A DNA stretch of 64,000 bases from Pseudonocardiales bacterium (GTDB lineage Bacteria; Actinomycetota; Actinomycetes; Mycobacteriales; Pseudonocardiaceae): positions 1 to 64,000 of the forward strand of contig JAFAUB010000134.1 in NCBI GenBank assembly GCA_019243635.1. Direction: 5' to 3'. How positions within the stretch are numbered: the first letter of the stretch is position 1; each line of letters begins with the position of its first letter. A model generated the notes under the pieces. The model was not told the DNA's origin, ran no database searches, and worked only from the letters and a program-made list of their open reading frames with translations. This document shows, one piece after another, positions 17,276 to 26,303 of the stretch. A program made the translations under genes and the position numbers.

Positions 17276-18292
17276 GTGCGGTGGAGGATCCTGCGGTCCA
17301 CGCTGATCGCGGTGGCGATCACCGGGCTCGTGCTGGGCGGCCCCCTGGCGTTCGCCTGCTGGCGGCTGGCGGAACACAGCACCGCGGTCGATCGGCTGCG
17401 TGCGGTCGCGCTGGTCTGCCTGCTCGTGGGGCTGTCGGTGGGGATCGGCGCGGCCATCGCCACTGTCACTGCCCGGCGGCTGGCGGGGTCGCTGGCGGAC
17501 GTCGCTGACCGGGCGGCCCGGCTGGGGACGGGGGATTTCCGCCTCGCGCCGGCCAGGTACGGCATCCCAGAGCTCGATCGGGTCGCGGATCTGCTGGACA
17601 CCTCCGCGGCCGCGCTGGCCGAGCTCATCGCCCGGGAGCGGGACCTCGTCGGCGACGTGTCACATCAGCTGCGTAGCCGGCTGACCGCGCTGCAGCTGCG
17701 ACTGGACGAGCTGGCCGCCTATCCCGACCCCGATATCGCCGAGGAGGCCGAGGCTGCGCTGGAGCAAGCCGAGCGGCTCGGAGCGGTGCTCGACGACCTG
17801 TTGCGGGCCACCGAGGAGGCTCGGGCCGCCACCGCCGAGCCGGTGGAGCTGGCCGAGCTGCTCGGCGAGGTGCTCGCCGACTGGCAGCCGCAGGCCGACG
17901 CCGACCGGCGGACACTGCGGCTGCGAGTGGCCGACGGGCTGGTCGCCCGGGTCACACCCGGCAGGTTGCGCGAGGCGCTCGGGGTGCTGATCGACAACGC
18001 GCTGCGGCACGGTGCCGGCGTGGTGACGCTGTCCGCGCGGTGGACCGGGGTGGCACCAGACCAGATGGTCGTGGTGGAGGTGACCGACGGTGGCGAAGGG
18101 GTGCCCGAGGAGCTGGCCCCGCACGTCTTCGACCGGGGGATCTCGGGGGCGTCCTCGACCGGCGTCGGGCTGGCGCTGGCCAGGGCGCTGGTCGAGGCCG
18201 ACGGGGGACGTCTCGAGCTCAGCTCCGCACAGCCCGCTAGGTTCGCGGTCTATCTGCGGGTACCGCGGGACAGTCAGGCCACCGCCGGCTGA
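17276..18292 (+). CDS. Sensor histidine kinase
   Basis: The 338-aa partner of the preceding response regulator has two membrane helices (about 10-30 and 43-66) separated by a very short extracytoplasmic loop. A HAMP-like linker, the phospho-acceptor H130 in GDVSHQLRSRLTALQ, and an HATPase region with the N-box LIDNALRHG, G1 DGGEGVP and G2 GVGLALARALV follow. The tiny external loop suggests it senses the membrane itself or a membrane partner rather than a soluble ligand. The GTG start is 17276. Its stop codon sits inside the loop of a terminator hairpin. Confidence 0.92.
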   Translation: MRWRILRSTLIAVAITGLVLGGPLAFACWRLAEHSTAVDRLRAVALVCLLVGLSVGIGAAIATVTARRLAGSLADVADRAARLGTGDFRLAPARYGIPELDRVADLLDTSAAALAELIARERDLVGDVSHQLRSRLTALQLRLDELAAYPDPDIAEEAEAALEQAERLGAVLDDLLRATEEARAATAEPVELAELLGEVLADWQPQADADRRTLRLRVADGLVARVTPGRLREALGVLIDNALRHGAGVVTLSARWTGVAPDQMVVVEVTDGGEGVPEELAPHVFDRGISGASSTGVGLALARALVEADGGRLELSSAQPARFAVYLRVPRDSQATAG

Positions 18293-18325
18293 GCCGGCAG
18301 TCCGGCCACCGCCGGCTGAGCCGGC
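18284..18325. terminator. Tandemly duplicated hairpin GCCGGC-TGA-GCCGGC
   Basis: Two identical hairpins (18284-18298 and 18311-18325) arise from a 27-bp direct repeat. The first contains the histidine kinase stop codon TGA as its loop. They lie in the gap before the convergent GtrA gene and could terminate transcription from both sides. Confidence 0.6.
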
Positions 18326-18327
18326 AG

Positions 18328-18837
18328 TCAGGCCACCGGCACCTGGCGGCGCACGTTCTGGTCCGGGAAGACGTACCTCCGGAAGGCCCACCACCGGAAC
18401 GCCATCGCCAGCAGCGTCCCGATCACGTTGGCGCTAGCGAAGTCGGCGGCCTCCTGGGCGAGCAGGCTGACCTGGGGGACCCGCAGGTCCAGCACGTACC
18501 GCGATATCCACAACGGAGTGGCGTTGAGTACCAGTCCGATGCCACAGACCAGGAAGAACAGCGTGGCCTCGTGACGTCGCTCCCGGCCACCCCGGGTGCG
18601 GAAGGACCACTCCCGGTTCAGGACGTAGGACACGATCGTCGCCACCAGCACGGCGACGACCTTGGCGGTGACCGGCTTGGGTTCCAGCACCGTCATCTTG
18701 AGCAGTGTGAACAGCGTGATGTCCACGATGTAGGTGATCCCGCCGACCATGGCGAACTTCACCAGCTCCCGGTGTCGGACCGCGATGTCGCGGTAGGGCT
18801 GCGGGATGCGGATGAGCACCGCGTCGACCATGGACAT
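18328..18837 (-). CDS. GtrA-family membrane protein
   Basis: The 169-aa protein has four hydrophobic helices and the GtrA signatures VKFAMVGGITYIVDITLF and VSYVLNREWSFR. GtrA proteins help present or flip polyprenyl-linked sugars for envelope polysaccharide decoration. As I recall, related actinomycetes keep this gene close to purK-purE-acyl-CoA dehydrogenase; here those genes are about 12.6 kb to the right, with the M20 gene and the GTPase operon in between. Confidence 0.85.
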   Translation of the reverse strand: MSMVDAVLIRIPQPYRDIAVRHRELVKFAMVGGITYIVDITLFTLLKMTVLEPKPVTAKVVAVLVATIVSYVLNREWSFRTRGGRERRHEATLFFLVCGIGLVLNATPLWISRYVLDLRVPQVSLLAQEAADFASANVIGTLLAMAFRWWAFRRYVFPDQNVRRQVPVA

Positions 18838-19221
18838 CCGCGAAGTGTACGAACCGTCGGCTAGGAGGTCCCACTCCAGTCGAACCAGGCGCCCCTGGGT
18901 TGAACCACCCCGGGTCTGATGGAAACGCTGGTGGGCTCCGATGAGGCGGGGCGAAGCGCCGTTGCGACGCCAGGTGACCGCGTGCTCCCGGGTTCAGCCG
19001 ACTCGACAGAAGCCGTCCACCGTCGTCGCCCGCACCTGAAAGACTGTTGCGCACCGGATGCCGGGCGGGGATGGAGGCGACGGTAGGGTCACCACGTCGG
19101 AACCCACCGGTCCCCGCGACGGTGCACCGAGGGCGCTCATCCCCCTGCTGGGCTTGCGACAATGCGTAACACTGACAATGCGTAACACCACCGTCCCTCG
19201 TCAACCCGGGAGCTCGACATC
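18838..19221. other. Intergenic stretch between GtrA and the M20 gene
   Basis: No supported coding frame. At 19158-19189 there are two tandem copies of GACAATGCGTAACAC(T/C), just before the amidohydrolase start, which could be a regulator site or part of its promoter. Confidence 0.4.
19158..19189 (+). repeat. 16-bp tandem direct repeat upstream of the M20 gene
   Basis: GACAATGCGTAACACT (19158-19173) is followed directly by GACAATGCGTAACACC (19174-19189). It lies 33 bp before the ATG of the amidohydrolase, where an operator would be expected. Confidence 0.6.
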
Positions 19222-20364
19222 ATGGATAGCCTCGTTCGACTTCGCCGAGATATCCATGCGCATCCCGAGCTGGAACGCCAGGAGCGCCGAACCACGTCTG
19301 TGGTTGCGGCTGCTCTTGCCGAGGCTGGTCTGTGCGGCCGTGTACTGCCTTCTGGGACCGGTCTCGTCGTCGATATCGGAAATAAGTCAGGCCCAACGGT
19401 CGGCCTGCGTGCCGACATGGATGCTCTACCGATTCGTGACAGCAAAGACGTACCGTACCGCTCGCAAGTCCCCGGCGTCTGCCACGCGTGCGGTCATGAT
19501 GTACACACCACGATTCTCGTCGGCGCGGCCATTGAGCTGGCACGGTCCGGCCTGGCTGACCTCGGTCGTGTACGATGCATTTTCCAGCCTGCGGAGGAGT
19601 CGTCCGAAAGCGGCTCGCTCGACATGATCGCGGCAGGTGCGCTGGATGATGTGGACTGCATTTTCGCCCTGCATTGTGACCCAAGTTCCCAGGTCGGAAC
19701 CGTGGGGACTCGGACCGGCTCGATCACGTCGGCCATCGACCACCTGGCTGTGAACGTCACAGGCATCGGTGGGCATTCCGCACGACCCCATCTGGCCTCG
19801 AACCCGATTCTCGCTATCGGCACCATGGTGACCGCGCTGTCTGATGTCGTCAATGCGCAGCTTCCTGAGCGCGAACGCATACTGATCGGTTTCGGCACGA
19901 TATCGTCGAACGGCGCCAAGAACGTGATACCGTCATATGCCGGGGCTAGCGGTGCGGTCCGGATCCCAGGCGCCTCCGTTTGGCCTCGGGTTCCGGGCCT
20001 GGTCAGAACGGCGATCGGAAACATCATCGAGCCGTTCGCGCTTGATTACGATATCAACTATACGCGCGTCTGCCCCCCGGTCGTGAACGACGCCGAGGCA
20101 ACTAAGCTCATCGACCAAGCGGCTATCTCCGTCGTTGGCGAGGAAAACGTGTACGCAACGCCTCAGAGCTTCGGTGGTGAAGATTTCTCCTGGTATCTAC
20201 AGCAGGTTCCGGGCGCGATGTTCCGCCTAGGGGTTCGGCCTCCGGGTGTTACGACTCAGGTCGATCTGCACTCCGGTCACTTCGATGTCGACGAACGTGC
20301 GATCGCTGTCGGCGTCAAGATGCTCACGAGGATCGCTATGAGCGCGGTCCGTGCCGGTCGGTAG
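19222..20364 (+). CDS. M20-family amidohydrolase (N-acyl-amino-acid or amino-acid conjugate hydrolase)
   Basis: This 380-aa metallopeptidase shows the M20D pattern: HAHPEL, GLRADMDALP, the metal-binding CHACGHDVHTT (Cys90, His92), QPAEESSESG (Glu125-126), His151 in LHCDP, the dimerisation-domain motif GGHSARPH and FGGEDFSWYLQ near the end. The family hydrolyses N-acyl or N-amide bonds, for example hippurate, N-acetyl-amino acids or auxin conjugates; the true substrate cannot be read from sequence. Third-position A/T use is higher than in neighbouring genes, suggesting transfer. It stands between the GtrA gene and the GTPase-chaperone operon. Confidence 0.88.
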   Translation: MDSLVRLRRDIHAHPELERQERRTTSVVAAALAEAGLCGRVLPSGTGLVVDIGNKSGPTVGLRADMDALPIRDSKDVPYRSQVPGVCHACGHDVHTTILVGAAIELARSGLADLGRVRCIFQPAEESSESGSLDMIAAGALDDVDCIFALHCDPSSQVGTVGTRTGSITSAIDHLAVNVTGIGGHSARPHLASNPILAIGTMVTALSDVVNAQLPERERILIGFGTISSNGAKNVIPSYAGASGAVRIPGASVWPRVPGLVRTAIGNIIEPFALDYDINYTRVCPPVVNDAEATKLIDQAAISVVGEENVYATPQSFGGEDFSWYLQQVPGAMFRLGVRPPGVTTQVDLHSGHFDVDERAIAVGVKMLTRIAMSAVRAGR

Positions 20365-20410
20365 CGCAGCAAGGCCACGTAGGGACGATCCGGGGCCACC
20401 ATCACCGCCG

Positions 20411-20974
20411 TCAGTCGTGGGTGCGGCAGATGCGGACGAACATGTCGCGGAAACCGGCGATGCCCCCGTACAGGGCACCGATCTCGAGTACCTGGATCCG
20501 CTCCACCGAGTCCGCGACGGGGGACTGCGCCGGCGGAAGGTTGGCCCGCGCGTTGGCGAAGGCTTCCTCGAAACTGAGCTTCTTCGAGAAGCCGGTGGCC
20601 TCGTCAGCGCCCTGCGGGCACGGCCGGTTGGCATTGTCGCCGACGGCTCGTAGGTAGAAGTCGAGTTCCTCGCCGCATTTTTCGATGTCAACCTGGTCGG
20701 TGCCATCGGCGTGATGAATCGTCACCGTGGACTGGCCTTCCGGGAAGCGGACCGTCATGGCCTCGCGGTAGGGGGTGACGCGCTGGGGCCAGATGCCGGG
20801 TCGCGTGCGGCGCAGCACGGTGAACTGCGGAGGAGAGATCTGCAACGGGCTCTGGACGATGTCGACGTCGAAACCGGGCGTGGGCAGCTCGCCATCAACG
20901 ATGATCAACACATACTGTCGAGCGCGGAAGGCGCGGAGCCGGGTCCGCTGGGCAAGCCCAGAGGCAACTGTCAT
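20411..20974 (-). CDS. Uncharacterised 187-aa protein, last gene of the Hsp70-GTPase operon
   Basis: No family was recognised. The protein is soluble and mixed alpha/beta, with beta-rich character in the first 90 residues (ARQYVLIIVDGELPTPGFDV, QFTVLRRTRPG) and a Cys-containing middle (EKCGEELDFYL, RPCPQGADE). ATG 20974 is chosen because it has GAGGGGAAG just upstream and removes an unlikely 46-residue leader. It follows the small membrane protein by 88 bp, the only real gap in this otherwise overlapping operon, so it may have its own expression. It could be a target or output of the GTPase module; function unknown. Confidence 0.7.
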   Translation of the reverse strand: MTVASGLAQRTRLRAFRARQYVLIIVDGELPTPGFDVDIVQSPLQISPPQFTVLRRTRPGIWPQRVTPYREAMTVRFPEGQSTVTIHHADGTDQVDIEKCGEELDFYLRAVGDNANRPCPQGADEATGFSKKLSFEEAFANARANLPPAQSPVADSVERIQVLEIGALYGGIAGFRDMFVRICRTHD

Positions 20975-21062
20975 AGCTTCCCCTCGTGGGTGGCGGTGTG
21001 GTCTGCTGTAACAGAGCCACCCCGGGGCACGCTGATACACAACCGCGTTGGTTTTCATCCGA

Positions 21063-21260
21063 TCACAGCAGGCTCCAGTGCCACGACGTCCACTCATCCC
21101 GCACCGCCGCAATGGCCGAGGTCACCCACAGGCGCAGGTCGGGCAGCCCGCGGCACACCAGATAGCCGGTACTGAGCGCGATCGTCAGCACGACGACGAT
21201 CAGCATTCCTCGATGCGCGAGGTAGGCGATGGTCGGATCCTGCGGTCCCGGCGCGGTCAT
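21063..21260 (-). CDS. Small one-TM protein of the GTPase operon
   Basis: The 65-aa protein has a short polar N-terminus, one hydrophobic helix (about 19-38, GMLIVVVLTIALSTGYLV) and a Trp-rich C-terminal tail ending WTSWHWSLL. Its ATG overlaps the stop of the upstream GTPase gene as ATGA, so it is translationally coupled to it. Size and topology suit an accessory subunit of the membrane GTPase or a membrane-active effector; neither is shown. Confidence 0.7.
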   Translation of the reverse strand: MTAPGPQDPTIAYLAHRGMLIVVVLTIALSTGYLVCRGLPDLRLWVTSAIAAVRDEWTSWHWSLL

Positions 21261-22885
21261 GCGGCCTTCTCCGGTTGCTTGGTGTGATCGAGCTCACCAG
21301 GGAGCAGCCGCAGGCCGGCGCGAGCCATCAGCCAGGCGAACGGGTTGGCTGGCGACATCGGACCACCCGCCAGCGCGACGCGCACCGACGCCACCAGGAA
21401 GTACCGGACCTCGGCGAAGTCACGCTCGGCGGCGAGCACCAGGTTGTCCAGTCCGGTCTCCCACAGCCAGGCCCGGACCGCGTGCGGACGCAAGTCGCGG
21501 GCCGGCGGGAGGTCGGCCAGCAGGTCGGCCTTGACCACAGCGACCGCCAGCCGCTGGTGGGACGTCCGCACGCGGTAGTCCCGCAACCGGCTCGCGGTCA
21601 CGTGGTACACCTGCTCGGGATCGTCCACCGCCGCGTTCGCCCGCGCGAGCATGACCTGGCCCAGCTCACCGAGCTGGTCGCGCACCCACGGGATCGAGAA
21701 CGGATCGACCACGAACACCAGACCCTGCGCGTGGTCGAGGAACAACAGCTCGCTGTTGTCGCTGCGGTCGAGGGAGAACTCGCCGGCGGCGTCGAACAGG
21801 TGCAGCAGGGCTTTGCGCCGCGCCGCGGTGACCTGTGCGGTGATCGCCGTCGGCAGGCGGGCAGCCGGCGTCTTCACGGTGTCGGCGTCGCTGCTGATGA
21901 TCTCGGCGCCGTGGTCGAAGGCCCGCCCGCTCTGCTCGTCGGTGAACTCGACCGAGGCGCCCGCCTCGGCCGCCTGGTCACGCAGGGCCAGCAGACCCGC
22001 GTAGACCAACCGGGTCTTGCCCGCTGAGACCGGGCCGAACACCGACAGCCGGATGTCCCGATGGACAGCGGCGCCGGCCCGCAACGGCTCCCGGCAGTTC
22101 GGGCAGCTGGCCCGCAGCCGGTGGGCGGCCCTGAGCACCGTGGTCGGCAGGACGGCGCCGCAGATGCACCGCCGCCACACCGCGCCGAGCAGCCCCGGAC
22201 GGATGTCGCGATGCAGCTGTCCGCATCGGGCGCACGGGAAGGCCGGCAGCGCGCAGACGTAGTAGCACGACGGGCAGCTTCCGCTCGCCCTTCGCAGCCG
22301 ACGCATCAGGTGGTCACCACCGCGCAGCACGCCGGCCACGAGCAGCCAACCGGCCGTGACCACCAGCAGCGCCGACCCGCAGGCCAGCAGGATCACGCCG
22401 GCCGCGGCCAGCGCACCGATGCTGACCATCAGCCACACCGGGTAGAGCGCGAGCACCACCACGGCCCGGCCCAGCGGATGGTCCACCTGGAGGCCGATGT
22501 TCCGGCACCTGCGCCATCCCGCGCCGAGGGTGCCGACGGTACGGCCCCACATCTCGCGCAGGTCGACGCGACTCTGCGCCACCAGGTAGCTGGGCCACGC
22601 CGGGTCCCGACCGAACGGGCGCTGCGCGGGCAGCCTCGGCAGGTTCGAGGTTCCCTGGCTCACGTCCTGCGCGGTGATCGTCCGCGGCCGCCACCGCCGG
22701 TACCCGGCTAACGTGAGCAGAGCAACGGTGCAGCCCCAGAGCACGCCACCGAGCAGACCCACCGGCAACACGATCAGCAGCGCGGGAATGACGAACCACA
22801 TCACTGCCGCGACTGCGGCCCAGACGGCGGCGTAGATCGCAAAGAGGGCGGCGAGGAGCCCGAGCAGATAGAGCACTGCGGTCAC
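21257..22885 (-). CDS. Membrane-anchored zinc-ribbon GTPase (double-GTPase 2 type)
   Basis: The 542-aa protein has N-terminal helices (about 4-60), a second hydrophobic block (about 140-188), zinc-ribbon CxxC pairs (Cys204/207, 218/221, 240/242, 261/264) and then a P-loop GTPase domain. That domain has Walker A GPVSAGKT (284-291), the switch/Walker B-like LHLFDAAGEF and a possible specificity motif VVKADLL. This matches what I recall as the Double-GTPase 2 (TRAFAC-clade) family of predicted conflict systems. GTG 22885 overlaps the upstream stop as GTGA. The zinc ribbons and membrane anchor suggest it localises the complex at the membrane. Confidence 0.8.
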   Translation of the reverse strand: MTAVLYLLGLLAALFAIYAAVWAAVAAVMWFVIPALLIVLPVGLLGGVLWGCTVALLTLAGYRRWRPRTITAQDVSQGTSNLPRLPAQRPFGRDPAWPSYLVAQSRVDLREMWGRTVGTLGAGWRRCRNIGLQVDHPLGRAVVVLALYPVWLMVSIGALAAAGVILLACGSALLVVTAGWLLVAGVLRGGDHLMRRLRRASGSCPSCYYVCALPAFPCARCGQLHRDIRPGLLGAVWRRCICGAVLPTTVLRAAHRLRASCPNCREPLRAGAAVHRDIRLSVFGPVSAGKTRLVYAGLLALRDQAAEAGASVEFTDEQSGRAFDHGAEIISSDADTVKTPAARLPTAITAQVTAARRKALLHLFDAAGEFSLDRSDNSELLFLDHAQGLVFVVDPFSIPWVRDQLGELGQVMLARANAAVDDPEQVYHVTASRLRDYRVRTSHQRLAVAVVKADLLADLPPARDLRPHAVRAWLWETGLDNLVLAAERDFAEVRYFLVASVRVALAGGPMSPANPFAWLMARAGLRLLPGELDHTKQPEKAA

Positions 22886-25107
22886 GTCTCCCCGCGCCCG
22901 AGGTGGAACGGCCAGCGGGACCTCCTGGGCCGCACGTCCCGCGCCGCCTCCCGATAAGCCTGGGACAGCTCTGGGTCGACGCCCGCCAGCAGCCCCTCCA
23001 CCCGACGCGACCGCTCGGGGTCGACGCCGCGGACCCACCTCTGGAACCTGGTCCAGAACCGGGTCGGCTCGTCGGGCAGGGACTCATGCCTGCTGACGAG
23101 CAAGGCGACGGCCACTGCGGTGTCACCTCGCAGGCCGCCGTTCGACCGGTCGTCCCACAGCGCCGGGAGTTCGCGCAGCAGGAAGGACTGCAGGCAGCCG
23201 CCCGCGCGGAGCGCCACTGTCGGGGTGTGCGCCAGCGGAGCATCGTCGAGCACCGCACGCAGCACCTCCGAGCGGCGAGCACGGAGCACCATCTCGGTGA
23301 CGGTGCTCAGCCCCGCCGCATCGTGACCGGCCTGCTCCGGGTCGGAAGCGGGCACCGACACCAGCCACCGCCGCAACGCCAGGTCCTGGGACCACACCTC
23401 CGCCAGTCGACTGTCAGAGGGGCTCGACTCCAGCTCCGCGAGCCGGTCGAGCCCGATGCGCTGGTCCTCGGGTCTGCCGCGGTCCAGCGCCGCCGCCACC
23501 ACCCTGGCGTCCAGCGCGGAGCTGGGGTCGGCGATCGGCAGCAGGATCGGCCACCAATGCTCACGAACGGCCCTGGTGAGCGCGGGGGAACCCGGCCGCT
23601 GGGCGAGCTCGTCGCGCAGCTGGTCGACCAGCATCGCCGCGCACGGCCACCCGGCCGGATCGAGGCCGGCGCTCGGATGATCCGCCCACCAGGTGACGAA
23701 CCGGTGCGCGGCGTCCCGGAAGTTCGGCACGCTGGGCTCGACGTGGAACCTCGCCGAGGTGCGCAGCAGCAGGTCCATCCGATCCGGGGGAACCCGGGTG
23801 GCGGCGTGCTCGACGACGGCGGCACTTGCGCGCCCCTCGTCTGAGGTGACGTCGCGGCGCGGCAACGGCGTGGGGTCCACGTCCGCTCGTCGCCCCGACA
23901 CGACCTCCTCGACCTCGGCGGCCAGCAGCCTCACCCGGATGTGACCGGCCGGCTCGCCGCGCGGGCCGTGCACCCACACCGCGTTGTCCAGCTCGCCGAG
24001 GGTGCTCGCGTCGGCCGAGGCGGCCAGCACCGCCGCGGCGACCGGCTCGACGATGTCCTCCAGCGCCGATGGCGGCGCCGCGGCCAGCCAGCCGGCCAGC
24101 ACGCGCGCCTGTCGCTCGCATGGCACCGGTTCGCCGAGCACGACGACGGCGCCGGCCAGCCGGTCACCTGAGCCGGCTCGCACGTCAGCGGCCGAGGTGG
24201 AGCCGTCGAGGAGTCGGTGGCGTCGCCACGCGAACTCGTGCGCCAGCTCGATCGCGTCCACGACGTCGAAGGGATCGGCGCGCAGGAACCTCGGCGCCCA
24301 GTACGCCGCGGCGTCGGTGTGCTCGTCGACCGAGTGTGTCCCGGAGTCCAGGTCGAACACCACGAACTCCCGGTCGTGACCCAGCTCGGCGAACGGGCCC
24401 GCCCAGTCCGGATGCAGTCCCAGCACGTCGTGCCGGCTGTAGCTCGGGTTGATGGCGAAGACCCGGAAGCCGAGTCGCAGGGCACGGGGCTGGGGCAACA
24501 GCAGCGTGCCCGCGGCGATCCAGCCCAGGATCGCCGCGGCGTCCTGACCGACGAACAGCACTCGGCGATGATCCGGTTCCCGCGCCCGGTCGAAGGCCGA
24601 GCCCACCGCGATGAGCCAGTCCTCGGCGTCCGGCTGACCGAGCACCCAGTCCCGGACCCCGTCGATGCCCCACGGCCCCGGCTCCGGCTGGGCGGCCACC
24701 GGGTCGCATTCGGTGCTCGCCGAGGGCCGCACCGACCACCACGGCGCATCCCAGAGCTGGGCGGGCCGGACCAGCCCGTAGGCATCCGGGTCACGGGTGG
24801 TCACGGCGTGGGTGAACTGGTTGCCCTCCCGCACCCCGTTGGCCTCAGCACCCAGGTAGACGCCTCGCGCGGTCACGTACATCCCGTCGAACACATGGGT
24901 GAGCGAGGGCGGGTAGGACGCGACGGCGCGATGCTCGCGCATCCAGGCCACCGGGGCCTCATAGAGCGCGGACCGCTGGACCAGGGTCATCGCCTCGTGG
25001 CTGACTCCGGGGGACACCGACTGGAACTGGAACCCCGCCCCGCCGCGCAGTCCCTGCCCCGGGCGGCAGTCGGTGTAGTACAGGGACCCGAACCCGTCGC
25101 CGGTCAT
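22882..25107 (-). CDS. GTPase-associated protein 1 (GAP1-N2/GAP1-M type)
   Basis: This large soluble protein of 741 aa has no nucleotide-binding motif. The N-terminal part begins GFGSLYYTDCRPGQGLRGGA and continues with GAGFQFQSVSPG, the pattern I recall for the N-terminal domain of GTPase-associated protein 1, type 2. Middle and C-terminal regions are alpha-helical and Leu/Ala-rich. Such proteins always accompany the paired GTPases and are thought to connect them to downstream action. The start ATG overlaps the upstream stop (ATGA at 25104-25107) and its own stop overlaps the next start (GTGA), so the stoichiometry is tightly controlled. Confidence 0.75.
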   Translation of the reverse strand: MTGDGFGSLYYTDCRPGQGLRGGAGFQFQSVSPGVSHEAMTLVQRSALYEAPVAWMREHRAVASYPPSLTHVFDGMYVTARGVYLGAEANGVREGNQFTHAVTTRDPDAYGLVRPAQLWDAPWWSVRPSASTECDPVAAQPEPGPWGIDGVRDWVLGQPDAEDWLIAVGSAFDRAREPDHRRVLFVGQDAAAILGWIAAGTLLLPQPRALRLGFRVFAINPSYSRHDVLGLHPDWAGPFAELGHDREFVVFDLDSGTHSVDEHTDAAAYWAPRFLRADPFDVVDAIELAHEFAWRRHRLLDGSTSAADVRAGSGDRLAGAVVVLGEPVPCERQARVLAGWLAAAPPSALEDIVEPVAAAVLAASADASTLGELDNAVWVHGPRGEPAGHIRVRLLAAEVEEVVSGRRADVDPTPLPRRDVTSDEGRASAAVVEHAATRVPPDRMDLLLRTSARFHVEPSVPNFRDAAHRFVTWWADHPSAGLDPAGWPCAAMLVDQLRDELAQRPGSPALTRAVREHWWPILLPIADPSSALDARVVAAALDRGRPEDQRIGLDRLAELESSPSDSRLAEVWSQDLALRRWLVSVPASDPEQAGHDAAGLSTVTEMVLRARRSEVLRAVLDDAPLAHTPTVALRAGGCLQSFLLRELPALWDDRSNGGLRGDTAVAVALLVSRHESLPDEPTRFWTRFQRWVRGVDPERSRRVEGLLAGVDPELSQAYREAARDVRPRRSRWPFHLGRGET

Positions 25108-26303
25108 GTGCCCTTCTTTTCGATGATCTTGAAGAGCCCCAGCAACCAGAGCAACGGCTCGTCGACCCGGAACGGCCGAACACCGCCCGGGTCGATGGTC
25201 CCGCGGTCGTAGTCGGGCTCGGCGCCCAGCGAGGACACCGCGAAGTGCCGGAACGTCCTGTAGTGCGACCGCAGGTGAGCATCGATGTCGTCGGCGTCCA
25301 GGTCGGTCAGCAGCGCGCGCAGGTGCTCGTCGGTGTCGCGGCCGTTCGTCTCGTCGTAGAACGGGCCGGTGACCGGTTGGCGCAGCAGGGGATGTCCGTC
25401 ACCGAGCATCCGGTAGAAAGCATCGATCTTGGAGAACACCACCGCGATCGGGATGGAGATCTTCGCCTTCGCGCTGACCCCGTGGCTGGTCCTGAGCAGC
25501 TCGGTGATCCGGGTGAGCACGGCCAGCGGTGGCTCGGCGTCGCGTCTGCCGGTCGCCGGCACGGCGATGCGATCGTGGCATCCCGCCAGCGTGAAGGGAT
25601 CGAGCAGCACGATCAGCCCGTCCGCACTGGCCAGGTACGCCTGCGCGTTCACGAACTCCTGCCGGGTCATGTCCTCGCCCGCCGCGTCGTAGAACGACAG
25701 CGTGGTGGTTCGGTGCGTCTGGCGGCCGATGAGGTTGCGCCGGGGCTGGCGCCACTGCAACACCAGTGGAACCTTGATCCCGTCCGGGGCGCTCGCGGTG
25801 GACTCGAACAAGGTGCTCTCGGCGAACAGGGACTGCTCGTAGCCCTTCAGCCAGTCGCCCACCGAGCCGGGGCCGCCCTGCTGTTCCCCGGCGAACCAGA
25901 TGTCCGCGTCGAACCGACGGCGGATGTTGTGCCGCAGCTCGTGCGCGAGCACGGTGGTGTAGACGGTCTTACCGGCGTTCTTCCCCCCGACCATCCCGAT
26001 CAGCGGGCTGCGGTTGTCGGCGAAGTTGGCGGGCAGCGGCGTCCGGCAGACCTGGCAGACGCGGATTCCGCTGGAGCCCAGGCAGTCCGGACACGGCGCC
26101 AGCCGCTGGGGCAACGGAGATCTCGACTCCGGCGGTGGGAAGGTCGGCCAGGAGGCTGCGGCGAACCCGGTCAGCTGCCGCCTGGCCTCGTCGACCGACC
26201 TGACACATCGGGTGCGCCCCGGCGCGGGACGCCCGGTGCACTGGAAGCGCAGCTTGGCCAGGTCGATCCGGTGGTAGCAGTAGGGACACGCGACGACGGT
26301 CAT
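25104..26303 (-). CDS. Zinc-ribbon GTPase (double-GTPase 1 type)
   Basis: The 399-aa protein opens with a zinc ribbon (Cys6/Cys9 in CPYC plus later Cys) and a second cysteine set (71, 74, 83, 86; CPDC...CQVC). A GTPase domain follows: Walker A GGKNAGKT (106-113), TLSFYDAAGEDMTR as the switch/Walker B region, and VVFSKIDAF as the base-specificity motif. It lacks membrane helices, unlike its partner at 21257. ATG 26303 is chosen because it forms a TGATG overlap with the preceding stop; an upstream extension of 23 residues looks non-coding. The two GTPases probably act as a pair. Confidence 0.82.
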   Translation of the reverse strand: MTVVACPYCYHRIDLAKLRFQCTGRPAPGRTRCVRSVDEARRQLTGFAAASWPTFPPPESRSPLPQRLAPCPDCLGSSGIRVCQVCRTPLPANFADNRSPLIGMVGGKNAGKTVYTTVLAHELRHNIRRRFDADIWFAGEQQGGPGSVGDWLKGYEQSLFAESTLFESTASAPDGIKVPLVLQWRQPRRNLIGRQTHRTTTLSFYDAAGEDMTRQEFVNAQAYLASADGLIVLLDPFTLAGCHDRIAVPATGRRDAEPPLAVLTRITELLRTSHGVSAKAKISIPIAVVFSKIDAFYRMLGDGHPLLRQPVTGPFYDETNGRDTDEHLRALLTDLDADDIDAHLRSHYRTFRHFAVSSLGAEPDYDRGTIDPGGVRPFRVDEPLLWLLGLFKIIEKKGT

